Both the position numbers and the translations under genes were made by a program. 6,459 bases of DNA from Deltaproteobacteria bacterium UBA796. Lineage in GTDB: Bacteria > Myxococcota_A > UBA796. The stretch is from assembly GCA_002296975.1 (NCBI GenBank), contig DBIS01000046.1, forward strand, positions 1 to 6,459, written 5' to 3'. Below the pieces are notes generated by a model, which was given only the letters and a program-made list of their open reading frames with translations, did not search any database and was not told the DNA's origin. Positions within the stretch are counted from its first letter, which is position 1. Each line of letters opens with the position of its first letter. Shown one piece after another: positions 1-6,391 of the stretch.

Positions 1-1
1 A

Positions 2-502
2 GCAGCAGGCCTCGCCGACGGCACGATTTACCTGTACTTCAAAAATAAAGAAGACCTCCTCCTGTCCATTTTTGAAGAAAAGATGACGATGTTGATTAGC
101 GAACTTCAGGTTTCGCTAGGAGCGGTCACCTGTCCTGTTGAAAAAATACAAATCTACGTCCGGCAGCATTTCAAGCAGCTAGAGGCGCACCCGCTGGTGG
201 CCCAAGTGCTGCAAGTTGAGCTGCGCCAGTCTCATAAGTTTCTCCGTGAATACCGGCCGGAACCCCTGTGGGCTTACCTCAATCTTTTTGGCGATGCGGT
301 GATCGAGGCTCAAGACAGGGGGTTGATTCGCCCTGAGGTCGATGCTTTCATCATCAAATGGGCGTTATTTGGTGCGCTCGATGAGTTGTCCATGCAGTGG
401 GTGCTCACGCGAAACCGTGACCGTTTTGATCTTGAAAAGGCGGCCAGCCAGGTCGTCGACACTTTTTTCCGCGGCGTTTTGGTCGCAAAAAATGAGGAGT
501 AA
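2..502 (+). CDS. fadR: TetR-family transcriptional regulator, FadR-like (5' truncated by window edge)
   Basis: The frame is open from the first complete codon at position 2, so the true start lies outside the window; an ATG at 83 is internal. The 166 visible residues begin inside the helix-turn-helix: GLADGTIYLYFKNKEDLL is the recognition helix and start of helix 4 typical of TetR proteins. About 30 N-terminal residues should be missing. The ligand domain carries VELRQS, a GAL-DEL-WVL segment and FDLEKAA, which line up with my memory of Bacillus subtilis FadR (YsiA). In B. subtilis and Thermus, FadR represses beta-oxidation genes and is released by long-chain acyl-CoA; B. subtilis fadR shares an operon with etfB and etfA. 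Here etfB starts 3 nt after the stop, which supports the FadR assignment. Any operator would lie upstream, outside the window. TetR membership is near certain; the acyl-CoA ligand is inferred. Confidence 0.8.
   Translation, partial: AAGLADGTIYLYFKNKEDLLLSIFEEKMTMLISELQVSLGAVTCPVEKIQIYVRQHFKQLEAHPLVAQVLQVELRQSHKFLREYRPEPLWAYLNLFGDAVIEAQDRGLIRPEVDAFIIKWALFGALDELSMQWVLTRNRDRFDLEKAASQVVDTFFRGVLVAKNEE
494..499 (+). promoter_or_regulatory. Ribosome binding site of etfB
   Basis: GAGGAG lies 6 nt before the etfB ATG, inside the last codons of the regulator gene. This suggests that translation of the two genes is coupled. Confidence 0.65.
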
Positions 503-505
503 TCC

Positions 506-1315
506 ATGAAAGTTGGAGTCTGCATAAAACGGGTCCCTGGTTCGGACTCTCGGATCAACGTCGGTGATGACGCCCAAGGGCCCGATCTCGCCGATGTGGG
601 CTGGGAAGTGAACCCTTATGACTCATTCGCCCTCGAGGAAGCCCTTCAACTTCAAGAGTCCGGGGCCGCCTCAGATGTAGTGGTGTTCACGGTTTGTGGC
701 CCAGAGGGCGACGCAAAAATCCGCGATGCCCTGGCAATTGGCAAACGGGGCAAGTGTGGTGCGAGCAAGGCGGTCCGTTTGGACGACCCGGCCTTCGCTG
801 GTTCAGATGCGATCGGTGTCGCGCGTATTCTCGCTGCTGCAGTCAAAAAAGAAGGCATCGACATGGTCATTGCCGGCAAGCAGTCCATCGATGGCGACTC
901 CGCCCAGGTGCCGGCCATGATGGCCGAGATCTTGGGTTGGCCCTCGGTTTGTGAAGTCACCGATTTGGAAGTTGATGGTAGCGCCATAAAGGCATGGCGG
1001 GCAGCGGGCAGCGGTAAGCGTGAGGTTGTGGCTTTGAGTCTTCCGTGCGTGATTACCGCAGACAAGGGGCTGAACACCCCGCGTTATCCGACCTTGCCTG
1101 GCATCATGGCTGCTAAGCGCAAACCGATCGAAGTTGTCGATGCCGGGGCGTTGGGGCTCGATACCTCAACCGTGGGTGCCAGTGCAGCGCTGGTCACAGT
1201 CGCCAAGTGGAGTCCGCCTCCAGCGCGACCTCAAGGTCGTATTTTAGAGGGAGACGCTTCCGCTGTGGTCGCTGAGCTCATCACCTTGCTTCGTGACGAA
1301 GCGAAAGTGCTTTAG
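506..1315 (+). CDS. etfB: Electron transfer flavoprotein, beta subunit
   Basis: This 269-residue protein has the usual length and motifs of ETF beta. It starts MKVGVCIKRVPGSDSRI, has NPYDSFALEEAL (36-47), CGPEG (64-68), GKQSIDGDSAQ (124-134) in the nucleotide-binding region, and the family signature LNTPRYPTLPGIMAAKRKPI (189-208), which includes the recognition loop that docks on partner dehydrogenases. The C-terminal arm is complete, with PPPARPQGRILEGD and EAKVL. ETF is a soluble alpha/beta heterodimer; the beta subunit binds AMP or a second nucleotide and helps move electrons from acyl-CoA dehydrogenases to ETF:quinone oxidoreductase. The ATG is set by GAGGAG just upstream. One oddity is a short extra segment, KRGKCG (80-85), after the conserved ALAIG, where the family normally runs straight into GAD-like residues. 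Whether this ETF could bifurcate electrons cannot be decided by eye. Confidence 0.96.
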   Translation: MKVGVCIKRVPGSDSRINVGDDAQGPDLADVGWEVNPYDSFALEEALQLQESGAASDVVVFTVCGPEGDAKIRDALAIGKRGKCGASKAVRLDDPAFAGSDAIGVARILAAAVKKEGIDMVIAGKQSIDGDSAQVPAMMAEILGWPSVCEVTDLEVDGSAIKAWRAAGSGKREVVALSLPCVITADKGLNTPRYPTLPGIMAAKRKPIEVVDAGALGLDTSTVGASAALVTVAKWSPPPARPQGRILEGDASAVVAELITLLRDEAKVL

Positions 1316-1320
1316 GAGGT
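1314..1320 (+). promoter_or_regulatory. Ribosome binding site of etfA, overlapping the etfB stop
   Basis: AGGAGGT is a full match to the anti-Shine-Dalgarno sequence, 6 nt before the etfA ATG. Its first two bases are the last two of the etfB TAG stop. A ribosome ending etfB would sit on this site, which favours balanced translation of the two ETF subunits. Confidence 0.85.
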
Positions 1321-1326
1321 ACAATT

Positions 1327-2307
1327 ATGGCAAGCGGAATTCTTGTTGTTTGTGAACACGAAGACGGGGCCCCGAAAAAGACGGCCTATGAGTTGCTTTC
1401 CAAGGCACGTTCCTTGGCGGCTGAACTCGGCGGCGACGTCAGCGCAGTGGTTATCGGTAGTGCCAATGCCGCCAACTTGGGCGAATATGGTGCTTCGGTG
1501 GTTTACACCGCTGATGGTTCCGAGTTTTCATCGGATGGTACTGGGTCGTGGGCTTCGGCTTTGGCTGCAGCCATCGTTGAGGCTGATCCTGCCGTGGTGC
1601 TTGGTGCTGCAAGTGTGGATATCCGTTCAGCTTTCCCTCGGTTAGCAGTGCGGATCGGCGCGGGCATGGCCAGTGATTGTACCGACTTATTTATCCAAGA
1701 CGGTGTGTTGATTGCACGGAGGCCCATGTACGCTGGCAAGGCATTTGCGGATGTCAGCATCAGCTCTTCTGTGGCCTTGTATTCAGTCAGGCCCAACTCA
1801 TTCCCAGGGGCGGCACCGGTTGGTGGTAGTGCCACGGTGTCTCCGCTTTCCGTGAGCCATAGTGAGGCGGAACTGGCATCCAAAATTGTCGGTGTTGAGG
1901 CGCCTAAAAGTGAAACCATCGATCTCACAGAGGCGAACCTCATCGTGTCAGGTGGACGTCCAGTAGACTCGAGCGAAAACTTTGATCGCTTGATTCGTCC
2001 GCTTGCAGAGGCCTTGGGTGCCACTGTTGGCGCCAGTCGTGCGGCGGTAGATGCTGGCTATGCGCCACATAATGAACAAGTGGGACAGACCGGAAAGGTG
2101 GTCAACCCAAGCTTGTACATTGCTGCTGCGATTTCTGGTGCGATTCAACACCTCGCCGGCATGCGGACATCACGGGTGATCGTCGCCATCAACAAAAATC
2201 CAGAGGCTCCCATCTTTCAGCACGCCACCTATGGCATTGTGGGCGATATCTTCGAGATTTGCCCCTTGCTGACAGAAGAGGCCAAGCGACAGGGGATCGG
2301 GCGCTAG
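1327..2307 (+). CDS. etfA: Electron transfer flavoprotein, alpha subunit (FAD-binding)
   Basis: This 326-residue protein is full length for ETF alpha. The N-terminal domain (about 1-190) pairs with the beta subunit. The C-terminal FAD domain holds SGGRPVDSSENF (208-219), VGASRAAVDAGY (234-245), QVGQTGKVV (251-259), ISGAIQHLAGM (269-279) and NPEAPIF (291-297), all known FAD contacts in ETF. The protein carries the redox-active FAD that accepts electrons from acyl-CoA dehydrogenases and delivers them to the membrane quinone oxidoreductase. Two small departures from the common pattern are visible: the residue before ISGAIQH is Ala268 rather than Gly, and the usual NKDPEAPIF reads NKNPEAPIF (Asn291). 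Both are conservative, so I expect a working FAD site. It begins 11 nt after etfB with a perfect ribosome binding site and is probably the last gene of the fadR-etfB-etfA unit. Confidence 0.97.
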   Translation: MASGILVVCEHEDGAPKKTAYELLSKARSLAAELGGDVSAVVIGSANAANLGEYGASVVYTADGSEFSSDGTGSWASALAAAIVEADPAVVLGAASVDIRSAFPRLAVRIGAGMASDCTDLFIQDGVLIARRPMYAGKAFADVSISSSVALYSVRPNSFPGAAPVGGSATVSPLSVSHSEAELASKIVGVEAPKSETIDLTEANLIVSGGRPVDSSENFDRLIRPLAEALGATVGASRAAVDAGYAPHNEQVGQTGKVVNPSLYIAAAISGAIQHLAGMRTSRVIVAINKNPEAPIFQHATYGIVGDIFEICPLLTEEAKRQGIGR

Positions 2308-2342
2308 TTTTGGTCTGATTTCCGACTACAATTTCGATGGAG

Positions 2343-2377
2343 CACTGACACCTCTGCCACTCGGCGGCGGTGCAGTG
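2343..2377. other. Imperfect hairpin between etfA and the TPR gene
   Basis: CACTG (2343-2347) pairs with CAGTG (2373-2377). After a bulged A2348, CACC (2349-2352) pairs with GGTG (2369-2372). After a T2353/C2368 mismatch, CTGCC (2354-2358) pairs with GGCGG (2363-2367) through one G-U wobble, leaving the tetraloop ACTC. That gives 14 pairs in 35 nt. No T-run follows, so it is not a classical intrinsic terminator. It contains the GTG at 2375 and lies just downstream of TACAAT (2327-2332), which resembles a -10 box but has no recognisable -35 box. Possible roles are hiding the GTG start, protecting transcript ends, or weakening read-through from etfA. Confidence 0.5.
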
Positions 2378-5293
2378 ATACGATTGGCCCCGAGGGGGAG
2401 AATCTTGACGACCAGTGGCGATTCAGGTCCCTCGGCCTTTCGGTTTTCGAGTGTGTTGCGAGGGTTGGTCGAGGCCGGAGATGCCCGTGGGGTGATTCGC
2501 CTCGTCGAGCGTTGGTTGGAGTATGGGACGGTGAGCCAGCGTGCTCGGATTGCCCAGTCCCGTGCATTTTTAGATTTGTGCTTGATGGACCGCGCTTGGG
2601 TTTGCCTGCGCGAGGCTGCCATCGCCGATCCAAGTTCGACGGAGGTGCAGCTGCTAACTGCGACGATGTTTATAGAGCGAGGATGGCCGGTCAAGGCTGC
2701 TGAATTGCTCGATAAACTCAGCCTCGAGGGTGTCGGTGACGATGTCAGGCGGCAGTTTGCCACACTCCGCGCATCGGCTGCGGGTCCACCAAAGTTGCCC
2801 CCTTCAGACGTCACAGCGCTGGAGCGGGCGGGGGATGGCGAAAAACTTGTGGGCCTCGCGGAGCGTTATCTTGCTGTGGGCATGATCGTGCGGGCAGAGC
2901 GTGTGCTTGAGCGGCTGCTTCGGGATGGGTTTTCTCCCCCGCGTGTATCCGATTTATTATGGGCGCTTAGGGGTGATTTCGTAAGCGCTGGCCAGTCCAC
3001 AGCCGCGCTTTTGGACGAATTGGCAGACGATGGCCTGAGCGCTGAGTGGGGTGGAGTCGAGCGTACCGATGCCCTGGGTGGCCGTGAGGTGACCGCCCAT
3101 GTAGACGTCGAAGCGCTCAACGCGGCCACGATGCCTGAGTCGGACAAACAGGCGTTTCCTGCTCTCTTTCGGCGCGATGAGCATGCAGTGGACTTTTCTG
3201 ACACCGATGGCGGTGAGGTCACAATGGCCACGGTGCTGGCAGTGCCCGACGATACCGACCCGGTGCGACATTCCGCCGACCCTGGCCTTACCCCAATTCC
3301 TGGTCACGGCGATACCCGAATAATGGAGGTCATTCACGGGAAAGATGGCGTCGATTTTTTACAGGTTGATGGCCGTATTCACAAACGGAAGGGTGCTGGA
3401 CGGTCCACGAGCCTAGATTTGGGCGCCCACAGGGCGGCCATGTTGCCCCCAGAAAATGAAACCCACCTAGAGGATGAGGACAAAGAGCTGATCGTTCTTA
3501 CTCGGCGTGAGGGTAGTGGTCTACAGCCGCGGTCCCGAAAGCGTGGACTGGACAAGCTTCTTCGAAAATCGATTCATACACAAGCCCCCCCGCCCACGGT
3601 GTATTCCCAGGAGAACGCTGGGATATTATCGACGATAGAGGAGAGGGCTGGGGTCGACCCTGACACTGACGATCTGGCTCAAAATGTCACTTCGGCCCGG
3701 CAACGTACCCAGCAAATGTTGGTGGGAATGGCCGCTATTGCAGGGCTGACGGCAGCGTGTGGCTGGCTTGTCGTCGCTGTTCTACACTGGGTCGCAGGAG
3801 GCCAAATTATTGCTGAGGCGCATCAAGCGGTCGCCAGTGCGGACTTTCGGACCCTTCAAGAGATCGAGGTCAAGCTCGAGAGCCAGATAGAGATGGAGCG
3901 GGCACCAGTAGAGGTGAGAAAGATTGAGTTGGCGCTGATTCAGACTGTTTTGTGGTTTCAATACACAGGAGACGCAGAGCGGATGACGGCGGCACAAGAT
4001 GGTTTTGCCACCGCCCGTGCTGGAGGTGCACCCGCTGAGGAAATTGCTTTGGTTGAGGCGTATTTACGCTTGGCGATGGGAGATGTCGCCAAGGCTCGGG
4101 TGTTGGTGGACCGACTGGAGGTCGACGATGTGTTGCACCGCGACATCGTGGCGCGGGTGGCTTTACATGTTGCGAGTGATGAGGAGTCTCAGGCCCTTTT
4201 GGATAGATTGGGGCCGCTGGGTGTGGACACACCGCTTGTGGAGCTGTTGTCTCGAGAATCGCTCGCGACTGTCATGGATGACATGGGCGTTGCAGAGTCC
4301 TTGAGGGTGCGGCTCCTCGCCGATCACGCCGACAACCCGTTTGTTCAAATTGTACGGTTTAATGAGCAGTGGGATGATGTGGGGGTCAGTGCGTCTTTGG
4401 CTTTGCTTGCGGATGTGATGGAGACGTTACCGGGGCCGGTCGCGCCTCGGCAGGAGGGCAGGCTTCATGCTCAGCGCGCTCAGCTCCTTACAGAGGGCGG
4501 AGAGTTCGAATTGGCGGAGCAATCATGGTCTGCGGCCCTCCTTCTTGATCCATCCCATCCTCGGTATTTGTATCGTGCTGCCTCGGAGCGCCTCAGTAAA
4601 AATGGGGTGGTGGGTGCGCTTGACGATATTGACCGTTGCCTCGGCGCGAGGCCATGGGATTACTCATGCCGGAGCGCCATGATTCAGACGCTCATAGAGC
4701 TTGACCGTTTGGAGACTGCACGGCGAACAGTGGATGCTTGGAGGGATATGCGGACGCCAATTTTGGCAGCCTGGGTGTCTTTGGCCGAGGGTGAAAATGT
4801 GAAGGCTTTGGCTGTTCTTGAAGGTGAGGGCGGTACTTTGGTGGCCTATATCCGAGGCATGGCCATGTATGGTGAGGGCTCTGGCCAGGCTTCGGCATTA
4901 TTGGGTCAGGTTATCGAGGCCTGGTCAGATATTCCCGATTATATGACCCGGGTTTTGGTGGGTCGGGCACGGGTGGCAAGGGCCATACTCGATGATCCCC
5001 TCGCTGATGTTGAGCTTTTGGTTCGGCAATGGGCGCCAACTGACCCATATGCGTATGTCCTGCTCGCTCGGGTCATGGAGAATGCTGGGCAACGGGCATC
5101 TGCTGAGCGCTTGTATCAGGAGGCTGCTGCTGTTGGCCCGGAGCATGCCTTGGCCCAACACGCGCTTGGGTTGTTTTGGTTTGAGCCCCAGGGTGATTTT
5201 TCTAAGGCCAGACGCTCTTGGCGGCGCTATCTCGAGTTGCAGCCAAACGGGGAACGGGCCCGGCGCGCAAGGGCGAGAATGGGCCGTCGGTGA
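2375..5293 (+). CDS. Large single-span membrane protein with TPR-like domains on both sides, function unknown
   Basis: I do not recognise a named family for this 972-residue protein. Residues about 25-185 are amphipathic helical pairs of TPR type (for example AWVCLREAAIADP, KAAELLDKL, RAERVLERLL). Residues about 220-445 are rich in Asp, Gly, Pro and charged residues and look disordered, with a basic patch at 386-397. One hydrophobic helix spans about 449-472. Arg442 and Arg444 precede it and no Lys or Arg follows until 492, so the N-terminal half should be cytoplasmic and residues 476-972 periplasmic. The C-terminal half has TPR-like units near 560-583, 695-725, 729-760, 890-920 and 924-957. 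Its only cysteines are Cys755 and Cys765. A role as scaffold or assembly factor is inference. GTG 2375 is the first usual start codon in the frame; TTG 2405, which would remove 10 residues, has a better ribosome binding site and may be the real start. Confidence 0.85.
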   Translation: MIRLAPRGRILTTSGDSGPSAFRFSSVLRGLVEAGDARGVIRLVERWLEYGTVSQRARIAQSRAFLDLCLMDRAWVCLREAAIADPSSTEVQLLTATMFIERGWPVKAAELLDKLSLEGVGDDVRRQFATLRASAAGPPKLPPSDVTALERAGDGEKLVGLAERYLAVGMIVRAERVLERLLRDGFSPPRVSDLLWALRGDFVSAGQSTAALLDELADDGLSAEWGGVERTDALGGREVTAHVDVEALNAATMPESDKQAFPALFRRDEHAVDFSDTDGGEVTMATVLAVPDDTDPVRHSADPGLTPIPGHGDTRIMEVIHGKDGVDFLQVDGRIHKRKGAGRSTSLDLGAHRAAMLPPENETHLEDEDKELIVLTRREGSGLQPRSRKRGLDKLLRKSIHTQAPPPTVYSQENAGILSTIEERAGVDPDTDDLAQNVTSARQRTQQMLVGMAAIAGLTAACGWLVVAVLHWVAGGQIIAEAHQAVASADFRTLQEIEVKLESQIEMERAPVEVRKIELALIQTVLWFQYTGDAERMTAAQDGFATARAGGAPAEEIALVEAYLRLAMGDVAKARVLVDRLEVDDVLHRDIVARVALHVASDEESQALLDRLGPLGVDTPLVELLSRESLATVMDDMGVAESLRVRLLADHADNPFVQIVRFNEQWDDVGVSASLALLADVMETLPGPVAPRQEGRLHAQRAQLLTEGGEFELAEQSWSAALLLDPSHPRYLYRAASERLSKNGVVGALDDIDRCLGARPWDYSCRSAMIQTLIELDRLETARRTVDAWRDMRTPILAAWVSLAEGENVKALAVLEGEGGTLVAYIRGMAMYGEGSGQASALLGQVIEAWSDIPDYMTRVLVGRARVARAILDDPLADVELLVRQWAPTDPYAYVLLARVMENAGQRASAERLYQEAAAVGPEHALAQHALGLFWFEPQGDFSKARRSWRRYLELQPNGERARRARARMGRR
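2393..2400 (+). promoter_or_regulatory. Possible ribosome binding site pointing to a TTG start at 2405
   Basis: AGGGGGAG ends 4 nt before TTG 2405, in frame with the large TPR-type gene. GTG 2375, by contrast, is preceded only by GC-rich sequence inside a hairpin. The site therefore argues for a protein beginning at residue 11 of the longer model (LTTSGDSG). The spacing is slightly short, so the case is not closed. Confidence 0.4.
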
Positions 5294-5338
5294 CGATGTG
5301 GCCGATTTCGGGTACATTGATTGGGTCGATGGTATTTC

Positions 5339-5343
5339 GGAGA
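5339..5343 (+). promoter_or_regulatory. Ribosome binding site of the lipoprotein gene
   Basis: GGAGA lies 5 nt before ATG 5349. It fixes the start that gives a clean lipoprotein signal peptide, although the reading frame stays open far upstream inside the preceding gene. Confidence 0.6.
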
Positions 5344-5348
5344 ACCTG

Positions 5349-6011
5349 ATGGTGCGAAGCTTGATTCTAATGGTGTGTGTGTTCGGGTGCTCGGCGTCGG
5401 ACTCGCGACAAGCTCAGGTGGAGTCCACTGCGGATGCCGCGGTATTGATGGATACAGGTATCGGGGCTGAGGCAGATGGCACGGCTGAAGGTACCTTCAC
5501 ACCCGTCAGTTGGACATTGTCTGGCACCCTGGATTTGGTGAATGGTGAAATTATGCCCAATAGCAGTCATCTGACTGTTGTGGTGATGGACGAGATGGGG
5601 GCGCCGCTATGCCGTCAGGGAGTAGGGATTGTGTCCGCGGATATGGTGTCCGTCCTTCCTGATCCTGATGTACAGGCGTGGTGGGCTGTGACTGTTGGGG
5701 CTGTGGATGTGGGTGCTTGCTTTGAGCGTGGTCTTGTCGTACCGCTCTCTGAGCAGCTTTTTCTAGGACTTGGAGCGCCGCACCCAGAGATCAAGGCAAT
5801 GCTCGACTCTGATGCTGGTGATGCTCCGAGCCAGTGGTCCTTGGTGAAGAGCGTCTTTGTGGCGCTCGGAGCCGATGCCGATGTGTGGGTTTTCGGTTTG
5901 GCGACCATGGACGGCGTTTCACAAGCTTCTCCCATGGATCCCGTGGTCCTTGGGGCGGAAATTCAGAATGGCCTATGGAAGTTTAAGGCGATTTATTCCT
6001 TTTCCTTTTGA
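5349..6011 (+). CDS. Predicted lipoprotein, function unknown
   Basis: The 220-residue product starts MVRSLILMVCVFGCSAS, a short type II signal peptide. The lipobox is V-F-G-C with Cys14 lipidated; Phe at -2 is less usual but tolerated. Ser at +2 would send it to the outer membrane under the E. coli rule. Residues about 16-50 are an Ala/Asp/Thr/Glu-rich spacer. The rest (about 52-220) looks beta-rich, with WTLSGTLDL, HLTVVVMDEMGAPLC and WKFKAIYSFSF suggesting a small beta-sandwich, and has only Cys88 and Cys124 besides the lipidated one. I do not recognise a family. The frame is open from upstream, but ATG 5349 is preferred because it has a ribosome binding site and produces the signal peptide. 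It begins 55 nt after the TPR-type gene on the same strand with no terminator between, so the two may be co-transcribed and act together at the envelope. Confidence 0.85.
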   Translation: MVRSLILMVCVFGCSASDSRQAQVESTADAAVLMDTGIGAEADGTAEGTFTPVSWTLSGTLDLVNGEIMPNSSHLTVVVMDEMGAPLCRQGVGIVSADMVSVLPDPDVQAWWAVTVGAVDVGACFERGLVVPLSEQLFLGLGAPHPEIKAMLDSDAGDAPSQWSLVKSVFVALGADADVWVFGLATMDGVSQASPMDPVVLGAEIQNGLWKFKAIYSFSF

Positions 6012-6385
6012 AGTTGGGCGGGGATATTGGGTCTGAACTTTTGGGTGCTCGGGCAATAAAACCAGTCTGAAGCGTTGAGGGGCTGACGGTCTCCACAGTT
6101 TTCTGAACACGTGGCGATGCCGCTGATGAAGGGGTTGTCGGGTATGGCTGCACCGGTGGCCTCAAACTCCCTGAGTCCAATGGGGTGGCCTGCTTGGGCT
6201 TGGGCCAGTGCCATTTCCTGGTTGATCTGATGTGTGACCCTGAGCAGGTGTTCACGGGCTGCCGGGGAGATGGGCCGATGCAGAGCGACGGCTTGTATGT
6301 GCTGAGCTGGGGGAGGGGGCCCACGCCAAGCTGCACCGGTCGCCCATATGCTTATGGGCAGGGTGCCGATGAAAAACAAGCGCAT
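5993..6385 (-). CDS. Small exported protein with a pseudopilin-like C-terminus, hypothetical
   Basis: The minus strand encodes 130 residues with synonymous codons mostly ending in C or G, as expected for a real gene here. The N-terminus MRLFFIGTLPISIWATGAAW looks like a signal peptide or anchor, followed by four prolines (23-26). Residues about 39-65 form a helix. The end, IPDNPF (81-86) then GD, DWFYCPSTQKFRPN (107-120), recalls the C-terminal pattern of type II secretion and type IV pseudopilins, where a P-x-NPF segment is followed by a Trp-Tyr strand ending in an Asn. The prepilin cleavage motif (G-F-x-L-x-E) is absent, so it is not a standard pilin. There are three cysteines (93, 97, 111). 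The start lies 6 nt after the stop of the preceding minus-strand gene but lacks a clear ribosome binding site. The 3' end overlaps the lipoprotein gene by 19 bp. The gene is likely; the pilin link is tentative. Confidence 0.6.
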   Translation of the reverse strand: MRLFFIGTLPISIWATGAAWRGPPPPAQHIQAVALHRPISPAAREHLLRVTHQINQEMALAQAQAGHPIGLREFEATGAAIPDNPFISGIATCSENCGDRQPLNASDWFYCPSTQKFRPNIPAQLQKEKE

Positions 6386-6391
6386 GGGGTT

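Noticed and set aside
1503..2024. 173-codon open frame on the minus strand within etfA
   Set aside because: etfA is certain from its motifs; the antisense frame is rich in Ala, Ser and Thr with no domain pattern or ribosome binding site.
2327..2332. TACAAT as a promoter -10 box for the TPR-type gene
   Set aside because: It matches five of six consensus bases, but nothing resembling TTGACA lies 15-19 nt upstream. A single hexamer is too weak to list as a promoter.
2343..2377. The hairpin as an intrinsic terminator of the etf operon
   Set aside because: The stem is strong enough, but no U-rich tract follows; the next bases are ATACGATTGGCC.
2326..2814. 162-codon open frame on the minus strand opposite the start of the TPR-type gene
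   Set aside because: Its Ser/Arg/Pro-rich translation looks like the antisense of GC-rich coding sequence, and it covers the hairpin and the start of a convincing plus-strand gene.
3585..3591. Run of seven C in the TPR-type gene as a phase-variation tract
   Set aside because: Seven bases is short, it encodes ordinary prolines in a disordered linker, and the frame is intact on both sides.
4992..5348. Upstream extension of the lipoprotein frame, open to an ATG at 4992
   Set aside because: It overlaps the C-terminal coding region of the TPR-type gene, whose frame reads as well-formed TPR repeats. ATG 5349 has a ribosome binding site and gives a proper lipoprotein signal peptide.
5983..6336. 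117-codon minus-strand frame overlapping the pseudopilin-like gene
   Set aside because: It is a shadow of the adjacent frame: its product is rich in Pro, Ser and Lys with no signal or domain, whereas the 130-residue frame has a plausible signal peptide and codon use.
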